From Bimuria novae-zelandiae CBS 107.79 (Eukaryota > Ascomycota > Dothideomycetes > Pleosporales > Didymosphaeriaceae): a stretch of DNA of 64,000 nucleotides. Below are positions 22,592-33,029 of this stretch, piece after piece; position 1 is the stretch's first letter; each line of letters starts with the position of its first letter. Under the pieces are notes generated by a model that made no database searches, was not told where the DNA came from, and saw only the letters and a list, made by a program, of their open reading frames with translations. The stretch spans positions 686,022 to 750,021 of the forward strand of contig ML976687.1 in assembly GCA_010015655.1 (NCBI GenBank), written 5' to 3'. The translations under genes were made by a program, and so were the position numbers.

Positions 22592-24598
22592 CTACCTCTC
22601 CTGCATCCTCTTCAACCTCTCCTCCGCCGCCCTCGCCCTCCTCTCCCTTTCCATCCTCGCCCTAGCTTCCGGCCCCAACCCCCTCACCTCCTCCTCCCGC
22701 TTCTCCGCGCCCGTCTTCTCCGGGACGCCCACGAACCGTCCCTTCCCCAGCCTACTCTCCCTCCTCTTCGTATCCTCGGCCTCACTCTCTTTCCTTAAGC
22801 GTTCGGTCTCTGCTTTTCTCCGCTCAGCTTCGGCTTTGTCTTCGGCGGCTTTTTCAGACTTCTCGCGCGCCTCGCGTTTCTCGAGATCCGCTTTGCTGAG
22901 CGGGGCAGGTACGCCGGCGACATCCCAGTCGAAGGCGGATTCGCCGAGCTCGGAGCGCGCGAGGCGGAAGGCGTCGCGGGTGGCGCGGTCGCCGGCGAGG
23001 CTGAAGGGTGTACGGGCGTCGTCGCTCATGATGGTGGGATCGGCGCCCGCCTTCGTTAGCAGGGCTGTCACGACCGGTGCGGAGTTTAGGGACGCGGCAA
23101 GATGCAGAGGCATGGGCGTGTGGTAGTTTTCGGGTACGAACTTGAAGGTAGGAGGGATGTTGTTGGTTTTGAGGTAGTTGAGTAGGGCAGGTATCTTGGA
23201 CCGCTTGATGATGGGTATGATTTGTGAGGTATGCAATGCAGCTTCTTCGTCGTCCTTTGAGATCTTGGGCGGCTTTTGTGGCTTTGGAGGTGCTGGTGCT
23301 GCAGGCTCCTTCCCAGGTGCGTTCATGGCCGCGAGTGCAGCCTCGTCTATGGTACTCTGCTTGACACGAGTGAGTTCGACGAAGGAACGTATAAGCTCCT
23401 TCTGTGTTGCGCGTCGTGTAGTAAACGGAAAGCCTCTATTTCGTGGATCACTAAACCGTAAGACTTGTCCCTCGTACTTGTCAAAGAGCGTTTTCCGGCT
23501 GGTATTTCCCGTCGCTCGTATGAAGAGCAGATCCGCGGTATCGATCATCGTCTTCCAGCTCGTCAGCAGTTCGCGCACCTCGTTCATGAGCGCCGCCTCA
23601 TTGTACCGACGCAGCGATGAACCGGCCGAATGTGCCGCGCCTCGTGCAGCATCACTCGTCGACTGTGAGCCACCCTGTTTCCGCCGTGTCGTGTATCTGT
23701 GGAAGGTCTTGGATGCAATGACGGTCGCCGACCGCTCGTCCACCCCAGCATGGTTTTTGCCCTTCTTCGGCGCAAGCGCGATTATCATAGCAGCGAAATG
23801 ACCACCTCCAATCATGCACAGAAAGTAGTGCGGCCCAATGTCGGTCCCGGGCAAAGGCACGCCACCGTCCAATTTGACCTTTGGCGGTATTGCAGGTGCG
23901 ATCTGTTTCCTTCGTAACGATTCAACCAGATGAGCCTCCTCTTCTTGTTCCGCATTCGTGAATATCGCGCGATATACGCCCAGCGACATGTTATCCGGTA
24001 ACAAAGGCGACGTGAACCACCATAACGGCGGTTTGCCCGCTCCCCTCTGCTTCTTCTTCGACGAGAATTCATCGAATTCTGGCTCCGCAATCTTTGCCTG
24101 TTTCTTCAGGAGCGCACTCAGCGTGGACCCCTTCGGCTTGCCGCCATCCTGCTGCTCGTCGTCCTCGTCCGATTCGGAAGACTCCGACCCTGATATGCTC
24201 TCGTCCAGCTCGCCAATGAGCTTCTCGAAGTCTGCCTCGCCCACAGGTTTAAGCCCCTTTATCTTCTGCTTCGAATTGTATTGGTGGAGGTCGGACCGCA
24301 CGTGGTTTCGTTGGTCTGCGACGGTCGCGAAGCTTAGCCCGCACAGGTTGCATGACGTCGCTTTCGCGGGGTTGCCATCCTTGGTGGCTGATCGCTCGGA
24401 TATTTCGTTTGCGTTTAGAGGCGTCTGCGGCGGGTCCTCTTGGATTGTCTGGGTCGAGTGGTGTTTGAGCGTGAGCGTGGTGAGCAGCTCTTCCGGGAGA
24501 TCAAACACTACAAATTGTCAGCAAGGGGCACGCATTCATGGAAGATCCAAATTACCGTAGAGCGGCCGTTGCAGCAAGTGTTCTCCCGTTTGCGCCAT
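22592..24598 (-). CDS. vms1: Vms1/ANKZF1 peptidyl-tRNA-releasing factor
   Basis: Two exons, 24598-24556 and 24507-22592, around a 48-nt intron (GTAATT...CTGAC...GTAG), giving 652 residues. Order of parts: short start MAQTGEHLLQRPLYVFDLP; a C2H2 finger CNLCGLSFATVADQRNHVRSDLH (Cys ~67/70, His ~83/89); acidic linker; the VLRF1 release-factor-like domain with GGGHFAAMI, FHRYTTRRKQGGSQ and SAGSSLRRYNE; ankyrin repeats (MPLHLAASLNSAPVVTALL); and a long Arg/Glu-rich helix ending AAEERLKRMQER, which fits the p97/Cdc48-binding VIM. Vms1 cleaves stalled peptidyl-tRNA on 60S subunits in ribosome-associated quality control, and Gln of the GGSQ motif (about residue 296) corresponds to the catalytic glutamine. 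The gene is intact. A transposon lies 183 bp upstream of the start. Confidence 0.94.
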
Positions 24599-24780
24599 GG
24601 TTGTTTATATATGAATGCGAGTTGTGTGCAGCGCAAAAGTGTTGGCCATGATTCAACAGCGGCTTTCTAGGCTGCGGCGACCATCTGGTGGGGTCCGATG
24701 CACGTCACTTTCACGCGTTAGGCTTCGCCAAGGCGCTAAAAAAAATCCACCCAGGAATGCTTACTTAATATGCTACCGTA

Positions 24781-24854
24781 ACGTGTTTCACCACTCAGTG
24801 AGCCACACCACTTAGTGAGCCACCCCACCAAAATCGCAACGCGTCTTCTTGCAA
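24781..24854 (+). repeat. Left terminal inverted repeat
   Basis: Begins ACGTGTTTCACCACTCAG. Contains two tandem copies of an ~18-bp motif (CACTCAGTGAGCCACA and CACTTAGTGAGCCACC), probably the transposase binding sites. Pairs with 26501-26574. Confidence 0.92.
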
Positions 24855-26500
24855 TAGCTCTATAACTACGCGATAAAATATATAGAAAATAGATCTATTT
24901 AATACGCGTTATCTAATAGTATACTAAGTTCTTTTATAACCTTGTTCGTGGCACCTGCTGTAGGTTAGTGGTGCTCGAGGCCTACTTGGCTGCCCCGCCT
25001 GCTCTACCTGCTGGAGCACCCTTTCGGCCTCTACAGTAAGCAATTAACCTTTCTCTACCCGTAGAGCTCCTCTATAGGCTATATACTATTGGCGCTGTTG
25101 CCCCTTGCGCTATTAGCGCTAACTTGCCTATTAAAGCTTCTTATTCTCCTCTATAAGAATTATTGCTGAATTTATCGCAAGCTAATAACCTTTAATAAGC
25201 TAGCAAATAGCCTAGCTAGTAGGGCTTTAGGATAGGCAATTAAGACGACTCTAAATAAGTTAAGCCTGCTACTCTAGCTAAGTAATAGTATATAGTGTCT
25301 TTACTATCTATGCAACCTTAGCGTTGGCTACTATCTTTAGTAAAGAAGGCGTCCTAACTATTATTAGTAATAATAGGACGCGTTCTTAATAAGCTAGGAC
25401 TAGCCCTAACGCCTAGAAGCTAGCCTAAATATTTTACTCTAAGAGGACTATCCCTCTAATACTTAGGTAGATTTATAAGAAGTCTTACTTATTAATATAG
25501 AAGACGCGTTATCGCGCAAGCTTAGACACCTAATAGCTATACGTAATTTTAAGAGGCGAGAAGTAGCCTATATTAAGTAGCTATAAAAGGTGCAACGTAT
25601 ATAGTAGTATATAGAGCGTGATAATTTTGCTCTCTCTATAAAACTAGTTAAACTTAGGCGTTGCGTGGCTACCGTGGCTGTCGAGGATAAGCAGCCAGTA
25701 GGCCCCTACTATATAAGCCTCTATATATTAGTAGAAGTGCTTTACCTACTTAAGGCTAAGCTTATTAGTTGTCTAGCTATTGTCGCTAACAGCGATAACC
25801 TAGCTAAGTAGAAGGCCTTAATACTAGCTCGCTTAGTAAAGCTTTCTTTACAGGATTATAAATAGTAGGATTAACTAGCTAGACAGGTTAATACACTTAA
25901 TTACTATTACTTACTTATAATTACCTAGCTATATAGTAACCGCGCGGCTAACTATCTTAAAGCTTATAATAACTTTTAAGGTTATAGTAATCCCTATTAT
26001 AAAGCTAGTCTTATTAAAGTTATAGATATCTAAGTTAGAGATACTGTATAACTAACGCGTCTTATTTATAAGCTTAAACTACGCGTAGAATTTCCTATTT
26101 TACTTTATTTAGAGCTCTAGCTAAGCTTTAATAAAGCGCGATATCTAGTTCTTGCTAACTAGTTAAGGAGGGGGCTCTTGGCCGCACGCGGCGAGTAGAT
26201 AGTTTACTATTTACTATATATTAATAATATAGGGTGGAAATCTGCGTTAGTTAAGGTCTAGAATCTAATCTACTAGAGCGCACTCCTCTATAGGGTGTAG
26301 CTTTCGTTTCTAAGCGTTAGTAGTAGCCTAAGGTAGAGTACCTAGAACGCGTCAGCGGAGGGTTAATTAGTTAACTTAATAAAGTTTACTAGTATATTAG
26401 TAGCTTAAAATCTATTTATTTTAAATCGCGTGCTTTAATAGAGTAAGTCTACCTTTTTTTTAAGCCTGCTAGGCTTGTTAGGCGGGCGGCATTGCGAGAG

Positions 26501-26574
26501 TTGTAAGAAGACGCGTCGCGATTTTGGTGGGGTGGCTCACTGAGTGGTGTGGCTCACTGAGTGGTGAAACACGT
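26501..26574 (-). repeat. Right terminal inverted repeat
   Basis: Reverse complement of the left repeat apart from three transitions. Ends ...GGTGAAACACGT followed by the TA duplication. Confidence 0.92.
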
Positions 26575-26764
26575 TACCTAGACGTTCATTATTCGCGATT
26601 CCCGTGTTTCAATCTAGAGTGTAATAGCAAATACCGTTCCTCGCGGCCCTAAGAAGGTCTATCATTCCAAAGTTTCGCCTTTTCCTCCCGCCAGGTCTAC
26701 GACCAACTCCATCCCAAGCTGTCTTTCACGCGTGACATCCTCAACGAACCGCGTCAAGAATCTT

Positions 26765-27844
26765 CTACTGCTCCTCCATGCCCTTCCATTGCGACTCTGT
26801 CCCCGCAAACTTATTGCTCAGATACACGGACCGGAACTTCCCTATACGCTCATCCTTCGCCTCAAATACCAGTTCCTCAGCATCATGGATTTCGATCTTC
26901 TGATCTACCTGCATGCCGTTGTCGTTCGCAATAATGTTGATGAGCCCGGGGATGGCCATCGTGTGTTTCATCCGGGCCTTGACACTGGCATTGTCCGGCG
27001 AGTAGAAGATGAAGTAGAGACGTTCATTGGCGGCGTGATGGTAGAATGTGAAGCTTGGAGTGGACGTGGGGAGGTGAGATGCAACTTCAGATGGAGCGAG
27101 GTTTCTGGAGCGGAAGTTCAGTTGTAGAATCTCGGTGGTGATATTGACGGACTAGGAATTGTTAGCTTGCGTCGGTGCGGATGTTGGGAGTACCTGCAAG
27201 TTGGACGCAATCGCCGCCTTCTCCGAGATGTTTGAGTGCGTCGAGGGCATCGTCGGCGATCTTGTTCTTCATGCGGCGATCGCAGAGGCGACACTTGTTC
27301 TTCTTGTAGCCAAGATCGCGGATACCGCTTCCAGTCACATCAGCGGTGTCGCAGGCATCTGTATGTTCGGAGTGATCGCTGCTCCGTGGTTGTCCGTATC
27401 CGCTTCTTTCTTCCCAAGACCGCGCATCGGTGATCTCACCAATCTCTTTACAGATGATAGAGGTCGAAAAATTTTGCTCGCCGAGCCGCTTGAGAAGAGC
27501 ATCCCGGTTGTCTACCAGTAGAGCCTTCGCCTCAGCATTGGCCAGATAAGGAACGTACGTGATAGCGACCAAAGAGTTTTCCCGGCGTAGGATGAGATAC
27601 AACGCAGTCTTGGGGCTTAGTACTGGTTCAATTCGGTTAAGCGCCCGTTGGAAAATGTACTCATGGTCTTCTGGATATGTTATGGGCGACAAGGCTCGCA
27701 AAGTCGTGTCTACGATTCCTATGGGTAGTGCGAAGTGAGACTGCTCGGAAACGAAGTCGGCGAAAGCCAGAGTGACATTGGTAGGTACTTCTTTGCAATC
27801 TTAGTTTCACAATTCACAAGATAGAGCCTCGATTAACTACCCAT
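26765..27844 (-). CDS. twf1: Twinfilin (actin-binding, two ADF-H domains)
   Basis: Main exons are 27798-27198 (approximate upstream edge) and 27151-26765. The first ADF-H domain contains VTLAFADFVSEQSHFALPIGI and ALNRIEPVLSPKTALYLILRR. The second contains SVNITTEILQLNF, FTFYHHAANERLYFIFYSP, MKHTMAIPGLINI and the actin-binding EIHDAEELVFE, ending in SNKFAGTESQWKGMEEQ. Twinfilin sequesters ADP-actin monomers and caps barbed ends. The intron joining the halves (27197-27152, 46 nt, CTAAC branch, TAG acceptor) only keeps the frame if it starts with GC, not GT. The first exon is uncertain: a 4-nt exon ATGG at 27844-27841 plus a 41-nt intron would give MDCKEVPTNVTLAF. Confidence 0.85.
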
Positions 27845-29017
27845 GATCGGATGTCTTTCTCAATTCCGGACACGGTGGGTCGCCGCCGGGGGTCGAAGCT
27901 GCAAGGGTAGCACGCGCTTGGTGTGTAAAGAGAGGAACGATTCCGACAATGTCAGGGCAGGTGACTACAGGTCGAGCGTGCGACGAGTCGAATTTGGTCA
28001 ATTGTTCAGCCGCCGATGCTCAAGCGGTGGTTTTGGATGGATGCTCTTTATATAGGTCCAGTGCAACCTGGTACCAAAGTAGCAGTATGCAGAAAGCACG
28101 ACCGCGCCACGCTTATCCTTTTAACAACTAGGCAATTGAGACCCGAGAGAAGCTTAAAGCCTCCGTTCCGCTACAGCAAGCGATCAGAGACTACGCAGGC
28201 ATGTGCGGAATTCCGCAAATGTGCGGAATTCCGCACATTTGCGGATTTGCAGCACGGTCGCCTTTGATCAAGGACGCATCTCGTCGCACGTAGATGTCCC
28301 AATAGCAGATGCATTGATAAATATGGTTGGCGACAAGATGCGTATGGTACAAAGACGGATGTGGATGCGGATGAAGTGGGCGGGAAGAGGAAGCCTGCTG
28401 CGGGCCGGAGAAACTTTGCACCGGGCGACATCACCTCCCTCTCAACGCCAACAGCCTGAACGAGGATACCTTCTACTGATCTATCATCCCCACGCAAAGC
28501 AAGCTGAATCAGTGAGCGAGGCTACATAACTCGGACTGTCCCGCTGCGGTGCCAGTTCGCTTTCCGTCTCCTTCTATTATTGCCCTCCGAGCTGTGCAAG
28601 ATGTGGCTCACATCGTGCATGGCCGGCGACATTTTGGGATGTCGCTGAGATGGTGATGTTCATGTGCATCACTGTCTATGTAAAGTGTACTTCAGAAAAA
28701 CCACGCCCATTTACCTTCTGGTCATCACCGCTACGCCTTTCCCTCTTGTACAGTCGCTGCAGGCTCGCGAATGTACTCTTCTCTCACTTCATTCTTTCCC
28801 ACCATGGCCTCATGATTTGAGCTGTGGGCTTCTAATATCTGTCTCTTTCACTTTACGCGTTAGCTTGCTGTCTATCACCCGCGCCTTTGTACAAGGGTTC
28901 CCACGTTGATCTTGACTCCTTCCCCCCTTCCCTCTACTACCGATCTTAGGCCCTGTCGCGGAAACGGTCTCCCAGCCCAGTCGCCTGGTAACCGCCAACT
29001 CCACGCAAGCCACAACC
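27845..29017. other. Intergenic with a 34-bp perfect palindrome
   Basis: No gene accepted. The notable element is the palindromic cluster at 28204-28245, annotated separately. Confidence 0.5.
28204..28245. repeat. Palindromic repeat with two CGG-N4-CCG cores
   Basis: The core TGCGGAATTCCGCA occurs twice at an 18-bp period (28204 and 28222). The second copy is the centre of a perfect 34-bp palindrome, 28212-28245. CGG-N4-CCG is the shape of a site for a dimeric Zn2Cys6 regulator, or the DNA could extrude a hairpin. No gene start close by clearly uses it. Confidence 0.6.
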
Positions 29018-29977
29018 ATGTCTGATGTCGCGCCCTCGGCCGACGAGCTGAAATTGCTCATAGGCGATGAGCTTGATCAGTGGATCGAGACACACAGGTC
29101 AATGCCGAGATACCACTCGAGCAATGGTCCGAAAATTCCTTATCCGTACTGGACCCTAGATATGACGCGTGTCAACGCAGTCCTCGAAGGGATGTACAAA
29201 AGGCTGTCCATAACTCTGACACGGGTCCCGAAGAACGACAGAGAACTCCAACTGATATTGAAGGACATCCACAAGATCTCTCACTATGATAGAAAGCAGG
29301 ACACAAAAGCAGTGTTCGCAGGACCGCAAGGCGACCGAAAGAGCACGGTTATCAATGCAATATTTGGACTGGAAGGAATTGCTTTGACGGGAAAGCTAGG
29401 CGCAGCCATGACCCATACGGTCATCAGATACAAGGCACTATTCCGGCGACGCAAGATCGGCAGACAGCCCGAAGTTCTACGCGGAGATACAGTTTCTTGA
29501 CGAGACCAAACGAGGGCAAACGATTCGCGAGCACGCCAGACACTATGCTTATTGTCATTACGACTTCGATGACCCGGAAGATGAAGCTTCTCCTGGAAAC
29601 CGGTCATACGAGCAGGATGAATCCGACAGAAAGTACAGAGATACGGTGATGGATTTCTTTGAGATCGCTTTCGGCTTTAAAGAGGAGTTCCTTGAAGTTT
29701 GGACCTCCTCATCTTCCATGTTGAGTTCGTACGCCAGTGCCAGTTGAAGTGCCAAGACTTAATCAGTGCGCAACAAACAGACGAGCAGAACATTGCCAGG
29801 AGAGATGGCAACACACCACAAGAACTCATGTCGAAACTCAAACCGTTCACATGCGAACAGACAAGAGCGGGTGAATTAGGGCTCTTAGTGGAGGATATTA
29901 CGATACATTTTAACTACGAGCTCCTAAAATATAGTGCGGAGTTAATAGACGCGCCTAGTACGTGTTTAGATATATAA
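29018..29977 (+). pseudogene. Dynamin/SLIP-GC-like large GTPase fragment
   Basis: Starts MSDVAPSADELKLL at 29018 and has the domain start of fungal nuclear-GTPase/SLIP-GC-like proteins: AVFAGPQGDRKSTVINAIF (P-loop), GLEGIALTGKLGAAMTHTVIRY (switch region), KFYAEIQFLDE, then CQDLISAQQ and SAELIDAPS (G3 motif). The frame breaks twice. An extra A near 29432 shifts VIRY into the next frame, and a second shift occurs around 29700. The P-loop has R where the GxxxxGK glycine should be. Past 29960 the sequence turns AT-rich with many stops, so the rest of the gene is lost or RIPped. A multi-exon rescue was looked for and not found. Original role unknown, probably membrane or nuclear GTPase-like. Confidence 0.7.
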
Positions 29978-31202
29978 TATTAGTTATGCGTTTTACTAAA
30001 TTTTATAGACACTAGTAATATAAACATTTTAAGAGCGCGCTACGTTAAAGATATTATAAATACTATAAATACTCTAATGTAGTTTATAAGCGAGCTGGCA
30101 TCCCACTAACTGTCTTTACCTTCTATAGTCTATAAATTTACAATACACTAACGTGTCTAGCAAGTAAGCGACGCAGGCAAGCGAGTGGCGCACCCTACTA
30201 TTATTTTGTACCTCTATAGTAATCTAACTTAATAACGTAATATAATAATTATATATAATTATTATCTTAAATTAAGTAGTATTTATAGTACGCTTTACAT
30301 ACATTTGCGTATTATACTTAGTTTTTTATAATAGCTATAGCGCGTTAAAGCCTGCTAACTAATACTTAATTACGCCTTACTTTAACATATTTTACTTTTT
30401 AGCTACTACTTAACGTCTTTTTAAATAAAAATTTCTTATATATTTACCTTTATTATAGTGTCTTACTATTATATCTACTTTCTTTTTTACTTTTCATATT
30501 TTATAGTAGCCTTATTAACTATTTTAAGCTTTTTAATCTAATCGCGTATAAGCATACCTTTATAAGCTATTATTTTAGTGTCCTTTTTAAGCTAATTAAT
30601 CGCTATAATAATAATAGTAGGAAAAATGCTTTTATACTTTTAAATTCTATTATAAATTGATATTAATTAAGCTTTCAGCTTGCGTGCGTTACTTAGTATT
30701 TTAGCTTTTTATAAAGTAATTTTTAATAAAGGTAGCGTTAGTATATAAAGCTTAATATTAAGTTTTAATATTACTACTTCTAGATCGTGTAGGACTAGGC
30801 TAGCACCTTAAAAGCTTATATAAATATTCTCTTTTATATTTACCTACTCATAAGCTATGCAGACGGCTAGTAAGAACTTTAATTTTATAATATAGCTAAT
30901 ATAGTTACGTATTAGGCTTTTAATCTAGCAGCTATATGCGTGCTTTAATCGTAAAAAGTAACTAATATTAAGTAGATATAAAATATATAATTAATATAGT
31001 AGTATATAAAGAATATAAATATTAAGCTTTTTATAAATTAATTAAAATTTAAGCAAGTTATAGCTTTTATAATTATTAAGTATAAGTAGCTAGCGTACGC
31101 TTACTCTACGCTTTACTATATACTTAATAAAGTACTTTAGTTACTTTACTCTAAACTTATTAGTAGTTTAGCTATTATTACTAATAGCGAAAGCCTAGTT
31201 AC
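29978..31202. other. AT-rich RIP-degraded block with pogo-like remains
   Basis: No readable gene. The part from ~30850 to 31202 aligns by eye with the interior of the pogo/Fot1 element at 25500-25820 (shared TATTAAGTAG and CTTATTAGT.GT.TAGCTATT blocks) and, on the minus strand, resembles the same DDE region. It is an older, more decayed relative. Confidence 0.5.
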
Positions 31203-31430
31203 TGTTAAATCCCTTCGGGGTAGCTGGTCCTAAAGGAGACTAGAGTTGGTTCTTGGACAGGAGTGTAAGGGGCTGGGTGCTCAAGGAGCCAAAGGTGCCA
31301 GAAGAATACTTATGAATTCGATAGAGAGTCCGAAGTTAAGCTTCGGGCGTCGAACTTATATATCTGGGGTTCGCATAACCGAGGGTCAAGGATCCGAGGC
31401 AACAACTGGGCGTAGCCCATTACAGTTTTA
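31203..31430. repeat. LTR-like insertion, less mutated than flanks
   Basis: A GC-richer patch in AT-rich DNA that starts TGTTAAATCCCTTCGGGGTA and ends about CCCATTACA. Its first ~60 bp resemble the start of the solo LTR at 43582. The right end and target duplication are unclear (GTTAC against GTTTT). Confidence 0.4.
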
Positions 31431-32804
31431 GGTTGCGCATAAGGTCTTAATAGATAAATTTAAGTTTTATAGCTCTAGTATTAACTAAGGTAATTACTAA
31501 TTACCTAATATTACTTTATTAAATAGTATAAGAGATATTAATCTGTCTCTCTTAAGTTCAAGTAAAGGGAGTAGTCTATCGGGTTATTAAAACTTATATC
31601 TACCGTAGCCCTATTAAGTAACTTATCTTTAAGTCTATATGTTTTTTAATAATAAGCGTTGTTATCGTGAGCGTAATTAGGAAAGGTAAAGCTGGAGCTT
31701 AAGTCTAAGACGTATAAGTTACGTCGTTTCTAATTATAAGAAGAGGTTAAGCGTTAGTTTAATAAGTAACTTTAGTTTATAGTATAGATCTACGTTATCT
31801 TCTTTAGGTAGTTCTTAGTAATATATCTATATACTTTATAGTATAAGTAGAGTCCCTTTTATTAGTACTAGTCCTTCTTCTAAGCTAATAAGGTTATATA
31901 TAATATATTAATTCTTATTATATTAGGGCCGTGCTGCTATCGTAAGGTTAGTTAGTAATTAGAGTAGGTAAGTAGTTATTAAAGATTATTATTATATTAC
32001 GTAATTAGGTTAGCGTATGTATTAATATTAAATAGGATTTTAGCTCTTACTATTATACGTTTAAGAGTATTTAATAATAAGTAGCGTAGGGTATTAATCT
32101 ACGCTGCTTTATTAAGCTAGGTACCTACTATAAGGTGTTAAAACTAGGTAAAGTAGCTTAAGAAGAGTTACTTTCCGCACTGTAAATTATTAAGCTTACT
32201 TTATACTAATAGGATTCTATTCGGATTATTATATATAGCACGAAGAAAGGTAATTAGCTTCTTTATAGTATTTATATTAGAGCTAATTAGCGGGTTAGCG
32301 AGGATTATAGAGTTATTATTAAGCTAAAAGTAAGCGTAGATAAGTTTAGCGCATTTAGTTAGGTATTAATTAGTGTTATCCTTTAGCTTTATTTATAATT
32401 ATAAAATAAATAAAAGTAGTTCTTTTCTTTTACTAGTAAATATTAGTAGGTTAGAGTGCCTATCGCTCTAGTAGGTAGGCTTTATAGCTATTAAGCTATC
32501 TTTAAATAGTATTTTAGGGAGGTCTATAGATCTTTTAGTTATAGCTAAGATATTTAGCGCGAAGTAAACTAACTTTATAAAAGATAGATTCTTACGTAGA
32601 GCTTTTATTTTAGCTTAGTATTATACTTTTATGCGTTATAGAGCCTCTTCTTAGTGGCTATTAGTTAAGGTTATGGCTTTTTAGAAAGTCTCCTATATTA
32701 ACTTTATCTAATCTATTATCGCTTAAATCATAGAGTTCTAGTCTATTAGGGTTATTATATTAGGGTTAGGGGTAATTTAACGTAATATTATAAGAGTAAC
32801 AAGA
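31431..32804. other. AT-rich RIP-degraded DNA
   Basis: No reading frame survives. It probably continues past the copia insertion at 43412-43581, since the insertion duplicates CAAGA at both edges. Confidence 0.45.
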
Positions 32805-32829
32805 TGTCCGATTATATGGCCTCTATCTG

Positions 32830-33029
32830 TGTCCGATTACATGGCACTTTGCACTAAACTCAAAGTGTAAAGGTGGCTGGGCAATCCTACGCCAAGAAAA
32901 GAAGACTTCGGTAGCAGTCTGACAGAATACGAACAAGACACAACACGAACATTATTAATTAATTATCACATCTATTAAATTCTCATTATTGCATTATCTT
33001 AAAGTGACAGAACACTATTAAATCTAATA
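32830..33029 (+). repeat. 5' LTR of inner copia element
   Basis: 200 bp, TGTCCGATTACATGGC...AAATCTAATA. It is followed by ATTAAGAGTCT, a candidate primer-binding region also present after the outer 5' LTR. Confidence 0.93.

Larger units (their letters stand above)
24781..26574 (-). mobile_element. Pogo/Fot1-type DNA transposon, RIP-degraded, TA target duplication
   Basis: 1,794 bp bounded by ~74-bp terminal inverted repeats (24781-24854 and 26501-26574) that differ at three positions, all C/T or G/A. Both ends are flanked by TA (24779-24780 and 26575-26576), the tc1/mariner target duplication. The transposase is on the minus strand but full of stops. A recognisable stretch near 25650-25690 reads LLILDSHGSHATPKF, followed by a segment equivalent to the pogo CMPPHTSHLLQPLD region, part of the DDE domain. 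Base composition is strongly AT-rich compared with the flanks. It is inactive by itself. Confidence 0.88.
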
